A stretch of DNA of 64,000 bases from Nocardioides lijunqiniae (GCF_015024225.1 NZ_JACJGM010000007.1:124001-188000), one strand, 5' to 3'; shown: positions 1 through 8,598, counted from the stretch's first letter. Made by a program: numbers and translations. The notes: generated from the sequence alone by a model not told the origin.

Positions 1-629
1 TCCTTGCCGAGGCCGGGGACGCCGGCGATGAGCTCGGCGCCGATGGTGAGCAGGAGGCTCAACGTCGCCGAGATGCGGATGCCGGTGAAGACGTAGGGCA
101 TCGACGCCGGCCCGACCACGAACAGCAGCCGTCGCCACAGCGGGAGCCCGAACGACCTCGCCGTGGAGAGCAGCTCGGGGTCGACGTTGCGCACCCCGTG
201 GATCGTCTGCAGCAGGATCGGCCACACGCTCACCGCGATGATCAGCGAGACCGCCATCCGCTGGGTGGGCCCCATGAGGAGCAGGAACAGCGGGATGACG
301 GCCAGCGGCGGCACGGTGCGGCAGAAGTCGATCACGAAGCGCGACGAGATGGTCAGTGCGGGGTGTGCCGCCAGGATCAGCCCGGCCGGGATGCCGACGA
401 GCAGGCACAGCACCAGGCCCAGGGCTGTGGTCGTCAGGGTCTCCCCCAGTGCCGTCGCCAGGGCGGAGGTGCCGAGCTCGTCGCCCAGGGCGGCCAGCAC
501 GGCGCTGAGCTTCGGCACCGCCTTGACGTCGGCGTCCGGGGAGGAGCCGAGGACCTGCCAGCCGGCGGCCAACGCGAGCAGCGTCAGCAGCCGGCCGAGC
601 AGGACCTGGCGACGACGGGTCCTCAGCAC
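1..629 (-). CDS. ABC transporter permease, SsuC/TauC type (3' end outside window)
   Basis: Inner-membrane permease of an importer; with the lipoprotein just upstream it would pass a small organic solute to a cytoplasmic ATPase, presumably encoded beyond the left edge. The reading frame from the GTG at 629 runs 209 codons to the window edge without a stop. It begins with one hydrophobic segment (LLTLLALAAGW), then further membrane helices with the BPD_transp_1 layout, including the loop 'ARSFGLPLWRRL', which matches the EAA coupling loop that contacts the ATPase. A GAGG ribosome site precedes the GTG, and only 7 bases separate it from the receptor gene stop, so the two are one operon. Substrate cannot be read from the sequence. 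Confidence 0.85.
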   Translation of the reverse strand, partial: MLRTRRRQVLLGRLLTLLALAAGWQVLGSSPDADVKAVPKLSAVLAALGDELGTSALATALGETLTTTALGLVLCLLVGIPAGLILAAHPALTISSRFVIDFCRTVPPLAVIPLFLLLMGPTQRMAVSLIIAVSVWPILLQTIHGVRNVDPELLSTARSFGLPLWRRLLFVVGPASMPYVFTGIRISATLSLLLTIGAELIAGVPGLGK

Positions 630-636
630 GGAGGCC

Positions 637-1647
637 TCACTCGGTCGAGGTCAGCATGTCGTCGGCGTCCACCGAGTCCTCCAGCACGCCGTACTCGACC
701 AGCAGCTCGATCAGCGTGGTCAGGGCACCGGGGTCCACGACCGCGGTGTACGTCGGGTTCTTGCTGTCGGCGAGCATCTCGAGCGGGATCTTCGCCTGCT
801 CGGAGAGCGCCGCGGTGACCTTCTCGGGGTTCTCGTTGGCGTAGGCGGCGGCCTTCTCCAGGGCGCTGGCGAACTTCTCCATGGTCTCGGGGTTCTGCTT
901 GACGAAGGACACCGAGCCGACCAGCGAGGTGCCGGGGACGCCGGGCGCCGCGAGCGGGAAGGGGTGGCCCAGGACCTTCAGTCCCGAGCTGGTGGCCATG
1001 CTCAGGAACGGGTCGATCAGGAAGGCCGCGTCGGCACCGCCGCTCGAGACCAGGTCGGCCAGGTTGGGCATCGGCGCCTGGATGAACTCGACCTCGTCCG
1101 CGGAGCCGCCCGACTCCTCGACCGCGGCGGAGATGACGGCCTCGCTGACGGACTTCAGGCCGCTGATGGCGACCTTCTTGCCCTCGAGGTCCTCGAAGCC
1201 GGCGATGCTGCTGTCCTCGGCGACGACCAGCCCGGACTGGTCGGTCTCGTCGGTCTCGGCGAAGTTGGTGAGGCCGCCGACGATCGTCACGGCCATGCTC
1301 TGGCTCTGCGCCTGGATCGCCGCGGTCGCCGTGGTGGCGGCGAGGTCCGCGTTGTCGCTGAGCAGCAGCGGCACCTGCGCGGCCGAGGTCGCCCCACCCT
1401 CGACGAGCTCGATGGTCAGGCCCTCGTCCTCGAAGAAGCCCTCCTCCATGCCGAGCCAGATGGGGGCGAAGTCCGCGATGGGCTGGGGAGCGATGCGGAT
1501 CGTCGTCGCCTGCTCGCCGTCGCCGCCTCCACCGCCGCCGTCGGAGTCGCTGCCGCACGAGGTCAGTGCCAGCGAGGCGACGCTGAGCGCGGCGACCGCC
1601 GCGACCCGGAGCCGCGCCGCCGACCGAAGGGAATGTCCAACCGTCAT
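637..1647 (-). CDS. ABC transporter substrate-binding lipoprotein (NMT1/SsuA-like)
   Basis: 336-residue receptor for the adjacent permease. The N-terminus is a lipoprotein signal: charged start, hydrophobic stretch and lipobox ending at Cys31 (LALTSC), followed by a Gly-rich linker. The mature part starts with 'IRIAPQPIADFAPIWLGMEEGFF', typical of the NMT1/THI5 and SsuA/TauA receptor family, which bind sulfonates, nitriles, pyrimidines or similar small molecules. The ATG at 1647 is preferred over an ATG ten codons upstream because GAGAGG lies at the right distance before it. It is divergent from the IclR regulator, which probably controls it. The ligand is unknown; the neighbouring hydrolase and RidA genes suggest a nitrogen-containing compound (inference). 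Confidence 0.85.
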   Translation of the reverse strand: MTVGHSLRSAARLRVAAVAALSVASLALTSCGSDSDGGGGGGDGEQATTIRIAPQPIADFAPIWLGMEEGFFEDEGLTIELVEGGATSAAQVPLLLSDNADLAATTATAAIQAQSQSMAVTIVGGLTNFAETDETDQSGLVVAEDSSIAGFEDLEGKKVAISGLKSVSEAVISAAVEESGGSADEVEFIQAPMPNLADLVSSGGADAAFLIDPFLSMATSSGLKVLGHPFPLAAPGVPGTSLVGSVSFVKQNPETMEKFASALEKAAAYANENPEKVTAALSEQAKIPLEMLADSKNPTYTAVVDPGALTTLIELLVEYGVLEDSVDADDMLTSTE

Positions 1648-1717
1648 GTTCGAACCTCTCGCTGGAGTGACTGCCACCCGGCCGGGGTCCGGCTGGACGA
1701 TGAACGTACCGCAGAGT

Positions 1718-1754
1718 TTCCTATGACGGAACGATTATTGCGACTACAGTAATC
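1718..1754. promoter_or_regulatory. Candidate operator palindromes between the ABC operon and iclR gene
   Basis: The divergent gap is strikingly AT-rich for this genome. It holds TTCC-N6-GGAA (1718-1731) and directly next to it GATTATTG-N6-CAGTAATC (1733-1754), an inverted repeat with 8-base arms and one mismatch. The position between the receptor gene and the regulator fits an IclR-type operator covering both promoters. No -10/-35 pair can be assigned with certainty. Confidence 0.5.
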
Positions 1755-1829
1755 TTTCTCAGACGAACGACGGGACCTCCAGCCTGGTGGAGACTCGGAC
1801 GCTCACACCGGCACGCGGAGGGAGATCGA

Positions 1830-2612
1830 ATGACGAAGGGCTCTGCGTCGGCCGTCGACAAGGCGCTCGACCTGCTCGAGGCCATCGCCCAGGCGAGGTC
1901 GCCGATGACGCTCAGCGAGCTGGCCGAGGAGGTCGGGATGCTGCGTCCCACCGCGCACCGCGTGCTCGCCGAGCTGACCCACCGGGGCTGGGTCTTCCGC
2001 CACGACGGCCGGTACCTCCCGGGCCCCTCGGCGCTGCACGTCTCCCACGAGGCGGCGGCGAACTCGCTGGCCGCCCTGTGCCTGCCGACGATGCGCGAGC
2101 TCTCCGAGAGCACCGACATGATGGTGAACCTCCAGGTGCTGGAGCGCGACGGCACCCGCATCATCGCCGCCCTGCGTCCCGAGCGCCTCAAGATGATCAC
2201 CCGCATGGTCGGGGACCTCCTGCCGCCGCACCGCTTCGCCGGCCCGCTGGCGCTCGTCGCGGCCCTCGAGGACACCGCGCGCGCGCCGTACCTGGCGATG
2301 GTGGAGCAGAGCGGCTACCCCCTCGAGGGGCCGCAGGGCTTCCTGGCCGACGTCGAGGAGACCCGCACCACCGGCTTCGCGGTGGTCCACCGACGCTCCC
2401 AGGACATCATCGGCTCCGTCTCGCGCGCCGTGCTGTCCCGCAAGGGATCACCGCTGTGCGCCCTCACGGTGATCGGCTTCGACTCCGACTTCGACGACGC
2501 CACGACCCGGACGGTCGAGGACCACCTCCTGCGCGCCACCGACGAGGTCCAGGCGCTGCTCACCCACCACACCTCGGGCAAGCGTCCGACCGACTCAGGA
2601 GAAGACGCATGA
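1830..2612 (+). CDS. IclR-family transcriptional regulator
   Basis: 260-residue regulator with the classic IclR plan: winged helix-turn-helix in residues 1-75 ('SELAEEVGMLRPTAHRVLAELTHRGW' region) and a C-terminal effector-binding domain with 'GFAVVHRRSQDIIGSVSRAV' near residue 170-190. IclR proteins usually bind a catabolic intermediate and control divergent or downstream catabolic genes. It is divergent from the ABC importer and overlaps the downstream hydrolase gene by four bases (ATGA), so regulator, hydrolase and RidA gene are likely one transcript. The effector is unknown. GGAGGGAG lies a few bases before the ATG. Confidence 0.9.
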   Translation: MTKGSASAVDKALDLLEAIAQARSPMTLSELAEEVGMLRPTAHRVLAELTHRGWVFRHDGRYLPGPSALHVSHEAAANSLAALCLPTMRELSESTDMMVNLQVLERDGTRIIAALRPERLKMITRMVGDLLPPHRFAGPLALVAALEDTARAPYLAMVEQSGYPLEGPQGFLADVEETRTTGFAVVHRRSQDIIGSVSRAVLSRKGSPLCALTVIGFDSDFDDATTRTVEDHLLRATDEVQALLTHHTSGKRPTDSGEDA

Positions 2613-3421
2613 TCGAGCGCACCGAAGGCTTCCTCACCGCCTCCGACGGGGAGCGGATCTGGTACGAGACGGCGGGCTCCGGGCCCGACCTGGTCCTCAC
2701 CCACGGCCTGGGCGGCAACGCCGCCGTGTGGTACCAGCAGGTCCCCTACTTCGCCCACCACTACCGGGTGATCACCTGGGACCAGCGTGGGTTCGGGAGG
2801 TCGACCAACGAGCACGGTCGGCACGGACCGGCCGCCGGGACCTCGGACCTCGTGGAGATCCTGGACCACCTCGACGTCGAGCGGGCCCACGTGGTGGGCC
2901 AGTCGATGGGGGGCTGGGCCGCGCTGGGCAGCGCGATCGCGGCACCGGGCCGTGTCGCGTCCGTGGTCCTCGCCTGCACCACCGGCGGCGTGCCCGTCGG
3001 CTTCGGTCCGGACGTCGCGCCGCCGCTGACGGACGCACCCGTGAGCGCCCGCCCCCTCGGCGAGCACCCGGCCGTGGGCGGGCGGCTGCCCTCCCTGGAC
3101 ATGGCGCGGGCCTACCTCTACCAGGCGCTGGGCACGTTCGGCCACCGGCCGCCGGACAACGAGTTCTTCCGCATCCTCAAGGACCACACGCACGACCCGT
3201 CGGTGCTCGCGGAGCTGGCGATCCCCGTGCTGCTCATCGCCGGCGAGCTCGACGACCTGATGACCCCCGAGCGGATCCGCAGCGCCGCCGCGCTGCTGCC
3301 CCGCGCCGAGGTCGTCGAGCTGGCCGACCGCGGCCACTCGCCGTACTTCGAGGACCCGCACGAGTGGAACGAGCTGGTCGCGCACTTCCTCGCCGGCGTC
3401 CAGGCCGCCGAGACCCGCTAG
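2609..3421 (+). CDS. Alpha/beta hydrolase
   Basis: 270-residue alpha/beta-fold hydrolase. Oxyanion motif 'THGLGG' (residues 31-36), nucleophile elbow 'GQSMGG' with Ser99, an acid in 'GELDDLMTPE' near 217 and His near 243 in 'DRGHSPYFEDP' make a full catalytic triad. The start overlaps the iclR stop (ATGA). A RidA gene follows. In the Rut pyrimidine pathway RutD is an alpha/beta hydrolase and RutC a RidA protein, so the pair may process an aminoacrylate-like intermediate; enol-lactone hydrolase or esterase are equally possible. Function is inferred from family and context only. Confidence 0.85.
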   Translation: MIERTEGFLTASDGERIWYETAGSGPDLVLTHGLGGNAAVWYQQVPYFAHHYRVITWDQRGFGRSTNEHGRHGPAAGTSDLVEILDHLDVERAHVVGQSMGGWAALGSAIAAPGRVASVVLACTTGGVPVGFGPDVAPPLTDAPVSARPLGEHPAVGGRLPSLDMARAYLYQALGTFGHRPPDNEFFRILKDHTHDPSVLAELAIPVLLIAGELDDLMTPERIRSAAALLPRAEVVELADRGHSPYFEDPHEWNELVAHFLAGVQAAETR

Positions 3422-3455
3422 CCCCCTCCCCCACCCCCGCCACCAGGAGCTCCCC

Positions 3456-3842
3456 GTGAACGAGTCGCAGACCATCGAGTTCATCCCCCCGACGTTCGAC
3501 ACCCCCTTCTCCACCGGGGTGCGCATCGACGACGTCCTCTACCTCTCCGGACAGATCGGCATGCTGCCCGACGGCACGCTCGCCGAGGGGTTCGAGGCGC
3601 AGGCCCGGCAGACCATGGACAACATCGCGGGGTCGCTGGCCGCCTACGGGTTCGGCATGGACGCGGTGTTCAAGTGCACGGTGATGCTGGACGACATGTC
3701 GCGGTGGCAGGAGTTCAACAAGGTCTACCTGGAGTACTTCCCGGCCACCCGCCTCCCGGCCCGCAGCGCCTTCGGGACCGACGGGCTGGCCCTGGGGGCG
3801 CACATGGAGGTCGAGTGCATGGCGCACACGCCGCGCCGATGA
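3456..3842 (+). CDS. RidA/YjgF/RutC-family protein
   Basis: 128-residue single-domain protein of the RidA family, cytoplasmic trimers that hydrolyse reactive enamines/imines or, as RutC, help remove aminoacrylate. Family marks are visible: 'YLSGQIG' near residues 29-35, a Gly/Leu-rich central helix, 'PARSAFG' with the substrate-binding Arg, and 'GAHMEVECMA' at the C-terminus. The start is GTG with AGGAG nine bases upstream. It follows the hydrolase gene with a 34-base gap, so it is probably in the iclR operon. Its presence suggests the pathway passes through an imine/enamine intermediate (inference). Confidence 0.88.
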   Translation: MNESQTIEFIPPTFDTPFSTGVRIDDVLYLSGQIGMLPDGTLAEGFEAQARQTMDNIAGSLAAYGFGMDAVFKCTVMLDDMSRWQEFNKVYLEYFPATRLPARSAFGTDGLALGAHMEVECMAHTPRR

Positions 3843-3885
3843 CGCCCGCGTGAGGTCGGACGTCCGGCCCGGTCACCTCACCCGG

Positions 3886-5076
3886 TCAGACGAGGGCGTC
3901 CGCCAGTGACGACAGCGCCCTCAGCAGCGGCGAGTCTCCCGACTCCACGAGCGTGCGGCCGGCCACCAGGGCGCGGTCGACGGCCGGCCGGTCGTCGGGC
4001 AGGAAGTGCAGGCCCGAGAGCCGCGTGAAGCCGCCCACCATGCCGGCGATGTCCTTCTCCGACCAGCCCAGGCTGGGGCGCATCCGGTTGACGACGACCC
4101 GCACCGGCGCACCGGCGACGTGCTCGCGGACGTCGACCAGGGCGCGCGCCAGTCGCGACAGGCCGACCGGGTCGGCCGCCCCGACCACCAGGACCTCGTC
4201 GGCGGCGTCGAGCGCGGCCAGCGTGAGCTGGTTGCGGGCCGGCCGGGTGCCGAAGTCCTGACCCGGGTCCTCCTCGAGGCTGAAGCCGGTGTCGACCACG
4301 ACCTCGGCGTGCTCGCGGGCGACGTCGAGGAGGTGCTCCAGCGCGCCGGGACGCACCTCCACCCAGCGGTCCGCGCGAGGCAGCCCGGTGACCACCGACA
4401 GGTGCGGGCCGACGGCGCGCTGGACCGAGGCGAACCGCTCCTCGAGCAGGCCGCCGGTCGCCAGCCGCGCCGCCGAGAGCAGGCCGGACACCTCGTCGAG
4501 GATCCCGAGCTGCTGCGCGACGCTGCCACCGTAGGGATCGGCGTCCACGAGGACCGTGCGCGAGCGACGCCGGGCCAGCTCGGCGGCGAGCCCGGCCGCG
4601 ACCGTCGTCCGGCCCGGTGCACCGGCGGGGCCCCAGACGGCGGTCACCCGGCCGCCCGCGGCTGCCGGGACGGCCGCCGCCGCGCCGCCACCGGGCAGCG
4701 GCGTGGGGAGCTCGGGCGGCGGAAGGGTGTCACCGTCGAGGACCGCACCGGGCAGGGCCTCGAGGTCGTCGTCGGCGACGAGGGCGGCGATGCCGATGCG
4801 GGCGGCGCGCAGCCGTCCGGCCTCGAGCGCCGGGGCGGGCACGACCGCCACCGGGCGGACGGCGTAGCGGCGCAGGTGCTCCACGACGGCCACGTCCAGA
4901 CCGGGCGTGTCCAGCCCCAGCACGGCCACGTCGGCCTGGCCGGCCGAGGCGGACGCGACGAGGTCGTCGACGTCGACGCACCGCTTGAGCACGACGATCT
5001 CGCGGTGCTCGGTGAGCAGCCCGAGCGCCGCCGACTCCCAGGCGGCGCCCGAGGCGACGACCAGGACGACGATCAT
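3886..5076 (-). CDS. CpaE-like MinD/ParA-family ATPase
   Basis: 396-residue protein with an N-terminal receiver-like domain (residues 1-120, no clear phosphoacceptor pattern), an Ala/Gly/Pro linker, and a C-terminal MinD/ParA ATPase. The deviant Walker A is in 'GPAGAPGRTTVAAGL', with Thr where Lys/Ser are usual in part of the motif; 'VLVDADPYGGSVAQQLG' follows. This plan matches CpaE/TadZ, which place Tad pilus assembly machines at the membrane. Its first base is shared with the last base of the upstream SAF-domain gene (TGATG), so they are co-translated. No flp, tadA, tadB or tadC gene is visible here, so a pilus role is unproven. Confidence 0.75.
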   Translation of the reverse strand: MIVVLVVASGAAWESAALGLLTEHREIVVLKRCVDVDDLVASASAGQADVAVLGLDTPGLDVAVVEHLRRYAVRPVAVVPAPALEAGRLRAARIGIAALVADDDLEALPGAVLDGDTLPPPELPTPLPGGGAAAAVPAAAGGRVTAVWGPAGAPGRTTVAAGLAAELARRRSRTVLVDADPYGGSVAQQLGILDEVSGLLSAARLATGGLLEERFASVQRAVGPHLSVVTGLPRADRWVEVRPGALEHLLDVAREHAEVVVDTGFSLEEDPGQDFGTRPARNQLTLAALDAADEVLVVGAADPVGLSRLARALVDVREHVAGAPVRVVVNRMRPSLGWSEKDIAGMVGGFTRLSGLHFLPDDRPAVDRALVAGRTLVESGDSPLLRALSSLADALV

Positions 5077-5768
5077 CAGCCCCGCCGCACCACGGTCAGC
5101 ACCGGGCCGTCGAAGGAGTTGAGCAGCTCGAAGAACGCCTGGGCGTCGTCCTCGGGGACCGCCAGGTCGAGCTGCCGCTCGCCCGCGGCGCCGAAGGTGT
5201 CGTCGCCGGCCGGAGCCGCCACCACCGTCACCGCGCGCAGTGCCGGCTCACCAGGACCGCCAGGAGCGGGGCCCTGCGGGTCGGTGGGACGCGCGACGAT
5301 GAAGACGTCGACCACGGAGCCCGCGCCCACGGACTCCGGCACCCGCTCGACAGCGACCGAGATCGGGACCTGCAGGGTGTCGGTGTCCTCGGCCGAGCCC
5401 ACCGCGGCCCGCGGCAGCAGCTCGCCCTCGCCCACCCCGCGGAGGAGCTCGAGGTCGCCGGGGAGCGGGTCGTCACCGGCGAAGTAGCGGTTGAGCTGCG
5501 CGTCGTCGGCGAAGCGCACCCGATGGGCCACCAGGTCCTCCTCGGTGACCTGGTCGCCGGCGCCCATGTCGGCGGCCACGGCCCACACCGTCACCGTGTC
5601 GTCGGCCGACGCGAGCAGCCGCGCGCCGCCCACGACCGAGGCCGCGACGATCGCGATCCCGATCCACAGGCGGGGGTCACGCCAGCCAGGGGTCGCCGTG
5701 CGCACCGCAGGGGGTGGCGCCGGTGGCCCCGGACTCCCGAGATTCCTGGACACGAGGCCATCATGCAT
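5076..5768 (-). CDS. SAF-domain protein, CpaB/RcpC-like
   Basis: 230-residue protein with one N-terminal membrane helix (about residues 33-52, LWIGIAIVAASVVGG) and an outside SAF domain beginning 'VWAVAADMGAGDQVTEEDL', as in CpaB/RcpC of Tad pili and FlgA. CpaB proteins act in the envelope around the secretin in diderms; in monoderm actinobacteria their partner is unclear. It overlaps the CpaE-like gene by one base, so the two probably work together. The start ATG at 5768 has no strong ribosome site; a GTG five codons inside is the alternative. It is divergent from the HTH gene at 5855. Confidence 0.75.
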   Translation of the reverse strand: MHDGLVSRNLGSPGPPAPPPAVRTATPGWRDPRLWIGIAIVAASVVGGARLLASADDTVTVWAVAADMGAGDQVTEEDLVAHRVRFADDAQLNRYFAGDDPLPGDLELLRGVGEGELLPRAAVGSAEDTDTLQVPISVAVERVPESVGAGSVVDVFIVARPTDPQGPAPGGPGEPALRAVTVVAAPAGDDTFGAAGERQLDLAVPEDDAQAFFELLNSFDGPVLTVVRRG

Positions 5769-5854
5769 TCTGCGCGGCCTGCGGTCACCTGCTCCTCCAC
5801 AGGAGTACGGCGGTCCGGTGACACCCCTGGGGCGGGAGGTGCGACGATGGGCCC

Positions 5855-6091
5855 ATGTCCGCGACGCCCCGCTTCCTCACGCTGGCCGACGTGGCCGAGG
5901 TGCTCAACACCTCCAGCGCGCAGGTCTACGCGCTGGTGCGCCGCGGCGACCTGCCCGCGATCAAGATCGGCGGGCGCGGCCAGTGGCGTGTGGAGTCGAG
6001 CAAGCTCGAGGACTACATCGCCCGGATGTACAAGCAGGCCGAGGACTTCGTGGCCCAGCACCCGTTCGTCGAGGCCGACACCACGGAGTGA
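5855..6091 (+). CDS. Excisionase-family helix-turn-helix protein
   Basis: 78-residue DNA-binding protein. 'LTLADVAEVLNTSSAQVYALVRRGDLPAIKIGGRGQWR' (residues 8-45) is a MerR-like winged HTH of the excisionase/BldC type: LTxxEVA, helix-turn-helix, then the 'GR..WR' wing. A short helical tail follows (SSKLEDYIARMYKQAEDFV). Despite the family name no integrase or attachment site is near, so a BldC-like regulator is more likely than a phage excisionase. It is divergent from the CpaB/CpaE-like pair, which it may control (inference), and convergent with the HtrA protease gene with only three bases between them. Confidence 0.8.
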   Translation: MSATPRFLTLADVAEVLNTSSAQVYALVRRGDLPAIKIGGRGQWRVESSKLEDYIARMYKQAEDFVAQHPFVEADTTE

Positions 6092-6094
6092 GGC

Positions 6095-7540
6095 TCAGCC
6101 CTGCTCGGCGCCGAGCTCGACCTGCGCGCTGCGCTCCTCGCCGTCGCGCTCGTAGGTGAACTCGATCGTCTCCCCCGGCTGGTGCGTGCGGATCGCGACG
6201 ATGAGGCCGATGCCGTCGGTGACACGGTCGCCGTCGACCTCGACGATGACGTCGCCCTCCTCGAGGCCGGCGTCGGCGGCCGGGCTGCCGTCGTTGACCT
6301 TGTCGATCCGGGCGCCCGAGCCGTCCCGGACCCCGGTCTGCACCTGCGCACCGATCACGGGATAGCTGGACTCGCCGGTCTTGAGGATCTGGTCGGCGGT
6401 GACGACGACCTGCTCGACGGGGATGGCGAAGCCGACCCCGATGTTGCCGGCCTGCCCGCTGATGGTCCCGCCGCCGTTGGTGGCGATGGCGGAGTTGACG
6501 CCCACGACCTGCCCGCGCAGGTCGACGAGCGGCCCGCCGGAGTTGCCGGGGTTGATGGCGGCGTCGGTCTGGACGGCGTTGATGTAGGAGGAGTCGTCGG
6601 AGGACTCTCCGGTGGTGACCGGGCGGTTGAGCGAGCTCACGATGCCGGCCGTGACCGTGGAGCTCAGGCCGAGCGGCGAGCCGATCGCGACGACACCCTC
6701 GCCGACCCGCAGGCGCTGCGAGCGGCCCAGCGAGGCGGGCGGCAGCTCGTCGGCGTCCTCGGCGAAGAGCACGGCCAGGTCGTAGACCGGGCTGCGGCCG
6801 ACGACGCTGGCGTCGTAGCGGTTGCCCTCCTGGTCGACGATCTGGATCTTGCCGTCCTCCTTGGCCGCGGACTCGACGACGTGGTTGTTCGTGATGATGT
6901 GGCCCTGCTTGTCGAGGACGAAGCCGGAGCCCGTGGCGCCACCCTCCTCGCCGTCGAGCGACGCGATGATCTGGACGGTGCTGGGAAGCACCTGCTCGGC
7001 CACGGCGGCGACCGATCCCTCCTGCTCCGCCGAGAGCGGGGGCAGGCTCACGGTGTCGACGTCGTCGAGGCCACCGCTGACCGTGCCGGGGGCGTCGGAG
7101 TCGCTGAGCTCGTCATAGGCCACGCTTCCGGCCACGCCACCGAGGACGCCGACGACGAGGGCGACCGCGGCCAGGACGGGCCACACCCATCCGCTGACCC
7201 GGGCGCGTGGGCCCGCGGACGCGCGGTGCGCCGGGGGCTCGGTGGGCATCGGCTGGGTGCCCGGCGGCGGGTACCCGCCCCACGGGTCCGGGGGGCCGGC
7301 GGGTGGCGACGACGGCGGGAGCCAGGAGGCGCCGGGCTGGACAACCCCCGGCTGGGGAGCGCCCGCGGGCGGAGCCTCGCTCCGCGGCCCGTCGTACCGG
7401 GGCTCGTCGGCCTGCGCCGCGTCGGCGGGCGGACGGGGACTCTGCTCGTCGGGACGGAGGGGACCGAGGGACAACGGCTGGGTGAGCTCGTCGTCCCGGT
7501 ACCCCTCGTCCGGGCTCGAGGGCTGCTCCGGCTCGTTCAC
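6095..7540 (-). CDS. htrA: HtrA-type membrane serine protease with PDZ domain
   Basis: 481-residue protease: a Pro-rich cytoplasmic tail (1-115), one membrane helix (about 117-140), then an extracytoplasmic trypsin-like domain with His220 (TNNHVV), Asp254 (VYDLAVLF) and Ser334 (GNSGGPL), and a PDZ domain from about 385 to the end (DAGLEEGDVIVEVDG). HtrA/DegP proteins degrade or refold damaged envelope proteins. Together with the upstream anti-sigma and sigma genes it forms the same order as M. tuberculosis sigE-rseA-htrA, where the protease belongs to the cell-envelope stress response. The 33-base gap to the anti-sigma gene suggests one operon. Confidence 0.93.
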   Translation of the reverse strand: MNEPEQPSSPDEGYRDDELTQPLSLGPLRPDEQSPRPPADAAQADEPRYDGPRSEAPPAGAPQPGVVQPGASWLPPSSPPAGPPDPWGGYPPPGTQPMPTEPPAHRASAGPRARVSGWVWPVLAAVALVVGVLGGVAGSVAYDELSDSDAPGTVSGGLDDVDTVSLPPLSAEQEGSVAAVAEQVLPSTVQIIASLDGEEGGATGSGFVLDKQGHIITNNHVVESAAKEDGKIQIVDQEGNRYDASVVGRSPVYDLAVLFAEDADELPPASLGRSQRLRVGEGVVAIGSPLGLSSTVTAGIVSSLNRPVTTGESSDDSSYINAVQTDAAINPGNSGGPLVDLRGQVVGVNSAIATNGGGTISGQAGNIGVGFAIPVEQVVVTADQILKTGESSYPVIGAQVQTGVRDGSGARIDKVNDGSPAADAGLEEGDVIVEVDGDRVTDGIGLIVAIRTHQPGETIEFTYERDGEERSAQVELGAEQG

Positions 7541-7573
7541 CCGGTCATCATCCCCCGGGCCGGCAAACGCCGG

Positions 7574-8032
7574 TCACGGGAGGGTGGCGCGACGCGGCTG
7601 GCCGCCGACCGGCGACGGCGCCGGGTTGGTGACCTGCGTCGTCGGCGTGCGCCGGTCGATGGTCGGCGCGTCCGCGGGCGCGGCGCCCAGCGCGAGGACC
7701 CCCATCACCGCGGCGCCGACGGCCCCGCCGCCGATCGCGGCCAGCCCGAGGTTGCGCCGGGTGCGGTGGGGATCCTCCTGGGCGATCGCGAGGTAGAGCT
7801 CGCTCGGGGTGACGCCCAGCAGCGAGCCCTTGAGCCGCTCGGGCGCCGAGCCGCAGTCGAAGGAGAGGCTGGAGAGACGGGTCTTGACCCAGCCCTCGCG
7901 CTCCACGAGGTCGCGGCAGGCGTGGCAGGTGTGCACGTGGGCCCAGGCACGCTCGCTCTCCTCCGGCGAGAGCTGCCCGTCGAGGAGGGCGCTGACGCGG
8001 GTGCCGAGGTGACCGATCACGACGCGCTCCAC
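7574..8032 (-). CDS. rseA: Zinc-binding anti-sigma factor (RseA-like)
   Basis: 152-residue anti-sigma factor. An N-terminal zinc-finger domain holds the '[12 protein letters not shown]' pattern (His-x3-Cys-x2-Cys, about residues 33-40), the ZAS/zf-HC2 signature that clamps an ECF sigma factor. A central hydrophobic segment ([22 protein letters not shown]) could be a membrane helix, and the tail is Pro/Arg-rich. The GTG start at 8032 overlaps the sigma gene end by 16 bases, so translation is coupled. In M. tuberculosis RseA sequesters SigE and is degraded after phosphorylation; a Ser/Thr kinase gene is present 37 kb away, but no direct link is visible. Confidence 0.88.
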   Translation of the reverse strand: MERVVIGHLGTRVSALLDGQLSPEESERAWAHVHTCHACRDLVEREGWVKTRLSSLSFDCGSAPERLKGSLLGVTPSELYLAIAQEDPHRTRRNLGLAAIGGGAVGAAVMGVLALGAAPADAPTIDRRTPTTQVTNPAPSPVGGQPRRATLP

Positions 8033-8598
8033 GCGGCTGCCTGGTCCGCGGCGGGACCGGAGTAGCGCGCGCGGCCGGCCGCCGGCGCGCGGTGGGCGAG
8101 CGCCGTACGGAGCATGGCGCGGCCGCGGTGGATGCGCGAGCGCACGGTGCCGAGCTTGGCGCCGAGGATCTCAGCGATCTCCTCGTAGGTGAGGCCCTCG
8201 ACGTCGCAGAGCACCACCGCGGCGCGGAAGTCGGGCGGCAGGGTCGCCAGCGCGCGCTCGATGTCGTCGTCGAAGGTCTGGTCGGCGTAGGCGGTGTCCG
8301 GGGCAGGCGAGGCGCTGGTCAGCCGGTCGGCCCGCTCGTCGGAGAGCGCGTCGAAGCGGATGCGCTGCTTGCGGCGGGCGCCGTCGAGGAAGAGGTTGGT
8401 GGTGATGCGGTGCAGCCAGCCCTCGAACGTCCCCGGCGTGTAGGTCGACAGCGAGCGGAAGACGCGGACGAAGACCTCCTGCGTGAGGTCCTCGGCGTCG
8501 TGGCGGTTGCCGGTCAGCCGGTAGGCGAGGCGGTAGACGCGGTCGGAGTGGCGCTCGACGATCTCGTCCCAGGTGGGGACTCCCTCGGTCTGCTCCAT
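8017..8598 (-). CDS. sigE: ECF RNA polymerase sigma factor, SigE-like
   Basis: 193-residue ECF sigma factor. Region 2 contains '[32 protein letters not shown]' and region 4 '[41 protein letters not shown]'. The frame is open for 69 more codons upstream, but the ATG at 8598 has GAGGAG seven bases before it and gives the family's usual length, so it is chosen. It heads the sigE-rseA-htrA operon and is divergent from an O-methyltransferase gene, as in M. tuberculosis (Rv1220c/Rv1221). Expected targets are envelope-stress genes including its own operon. Confidence 0.92.
   Translation of the reverse strand: MEQTEGVPTWDEIVERHSDRVYRLAYRLTGNRHDAEDLTQEVFVRVFRSLSTYTPGTFEGWLHRITTNLFLDGARRKQRIRFDALSDERADRLTSASPAPDTAYADQTFDDDIERALATLPPDFRAAVVLCDVEGLTYEEIAEILGAKLGTVRSRIHRGRAMLRTALAHRAPAAGRARYSGPAADQAAAWSAS

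Noticed and set aside
5855..6091. Phage excisionase marking a prophage
   Set aside because: No integrase, attachment repeat or other phage gene nearby; the HTH type is shared with BldC-like regulators.
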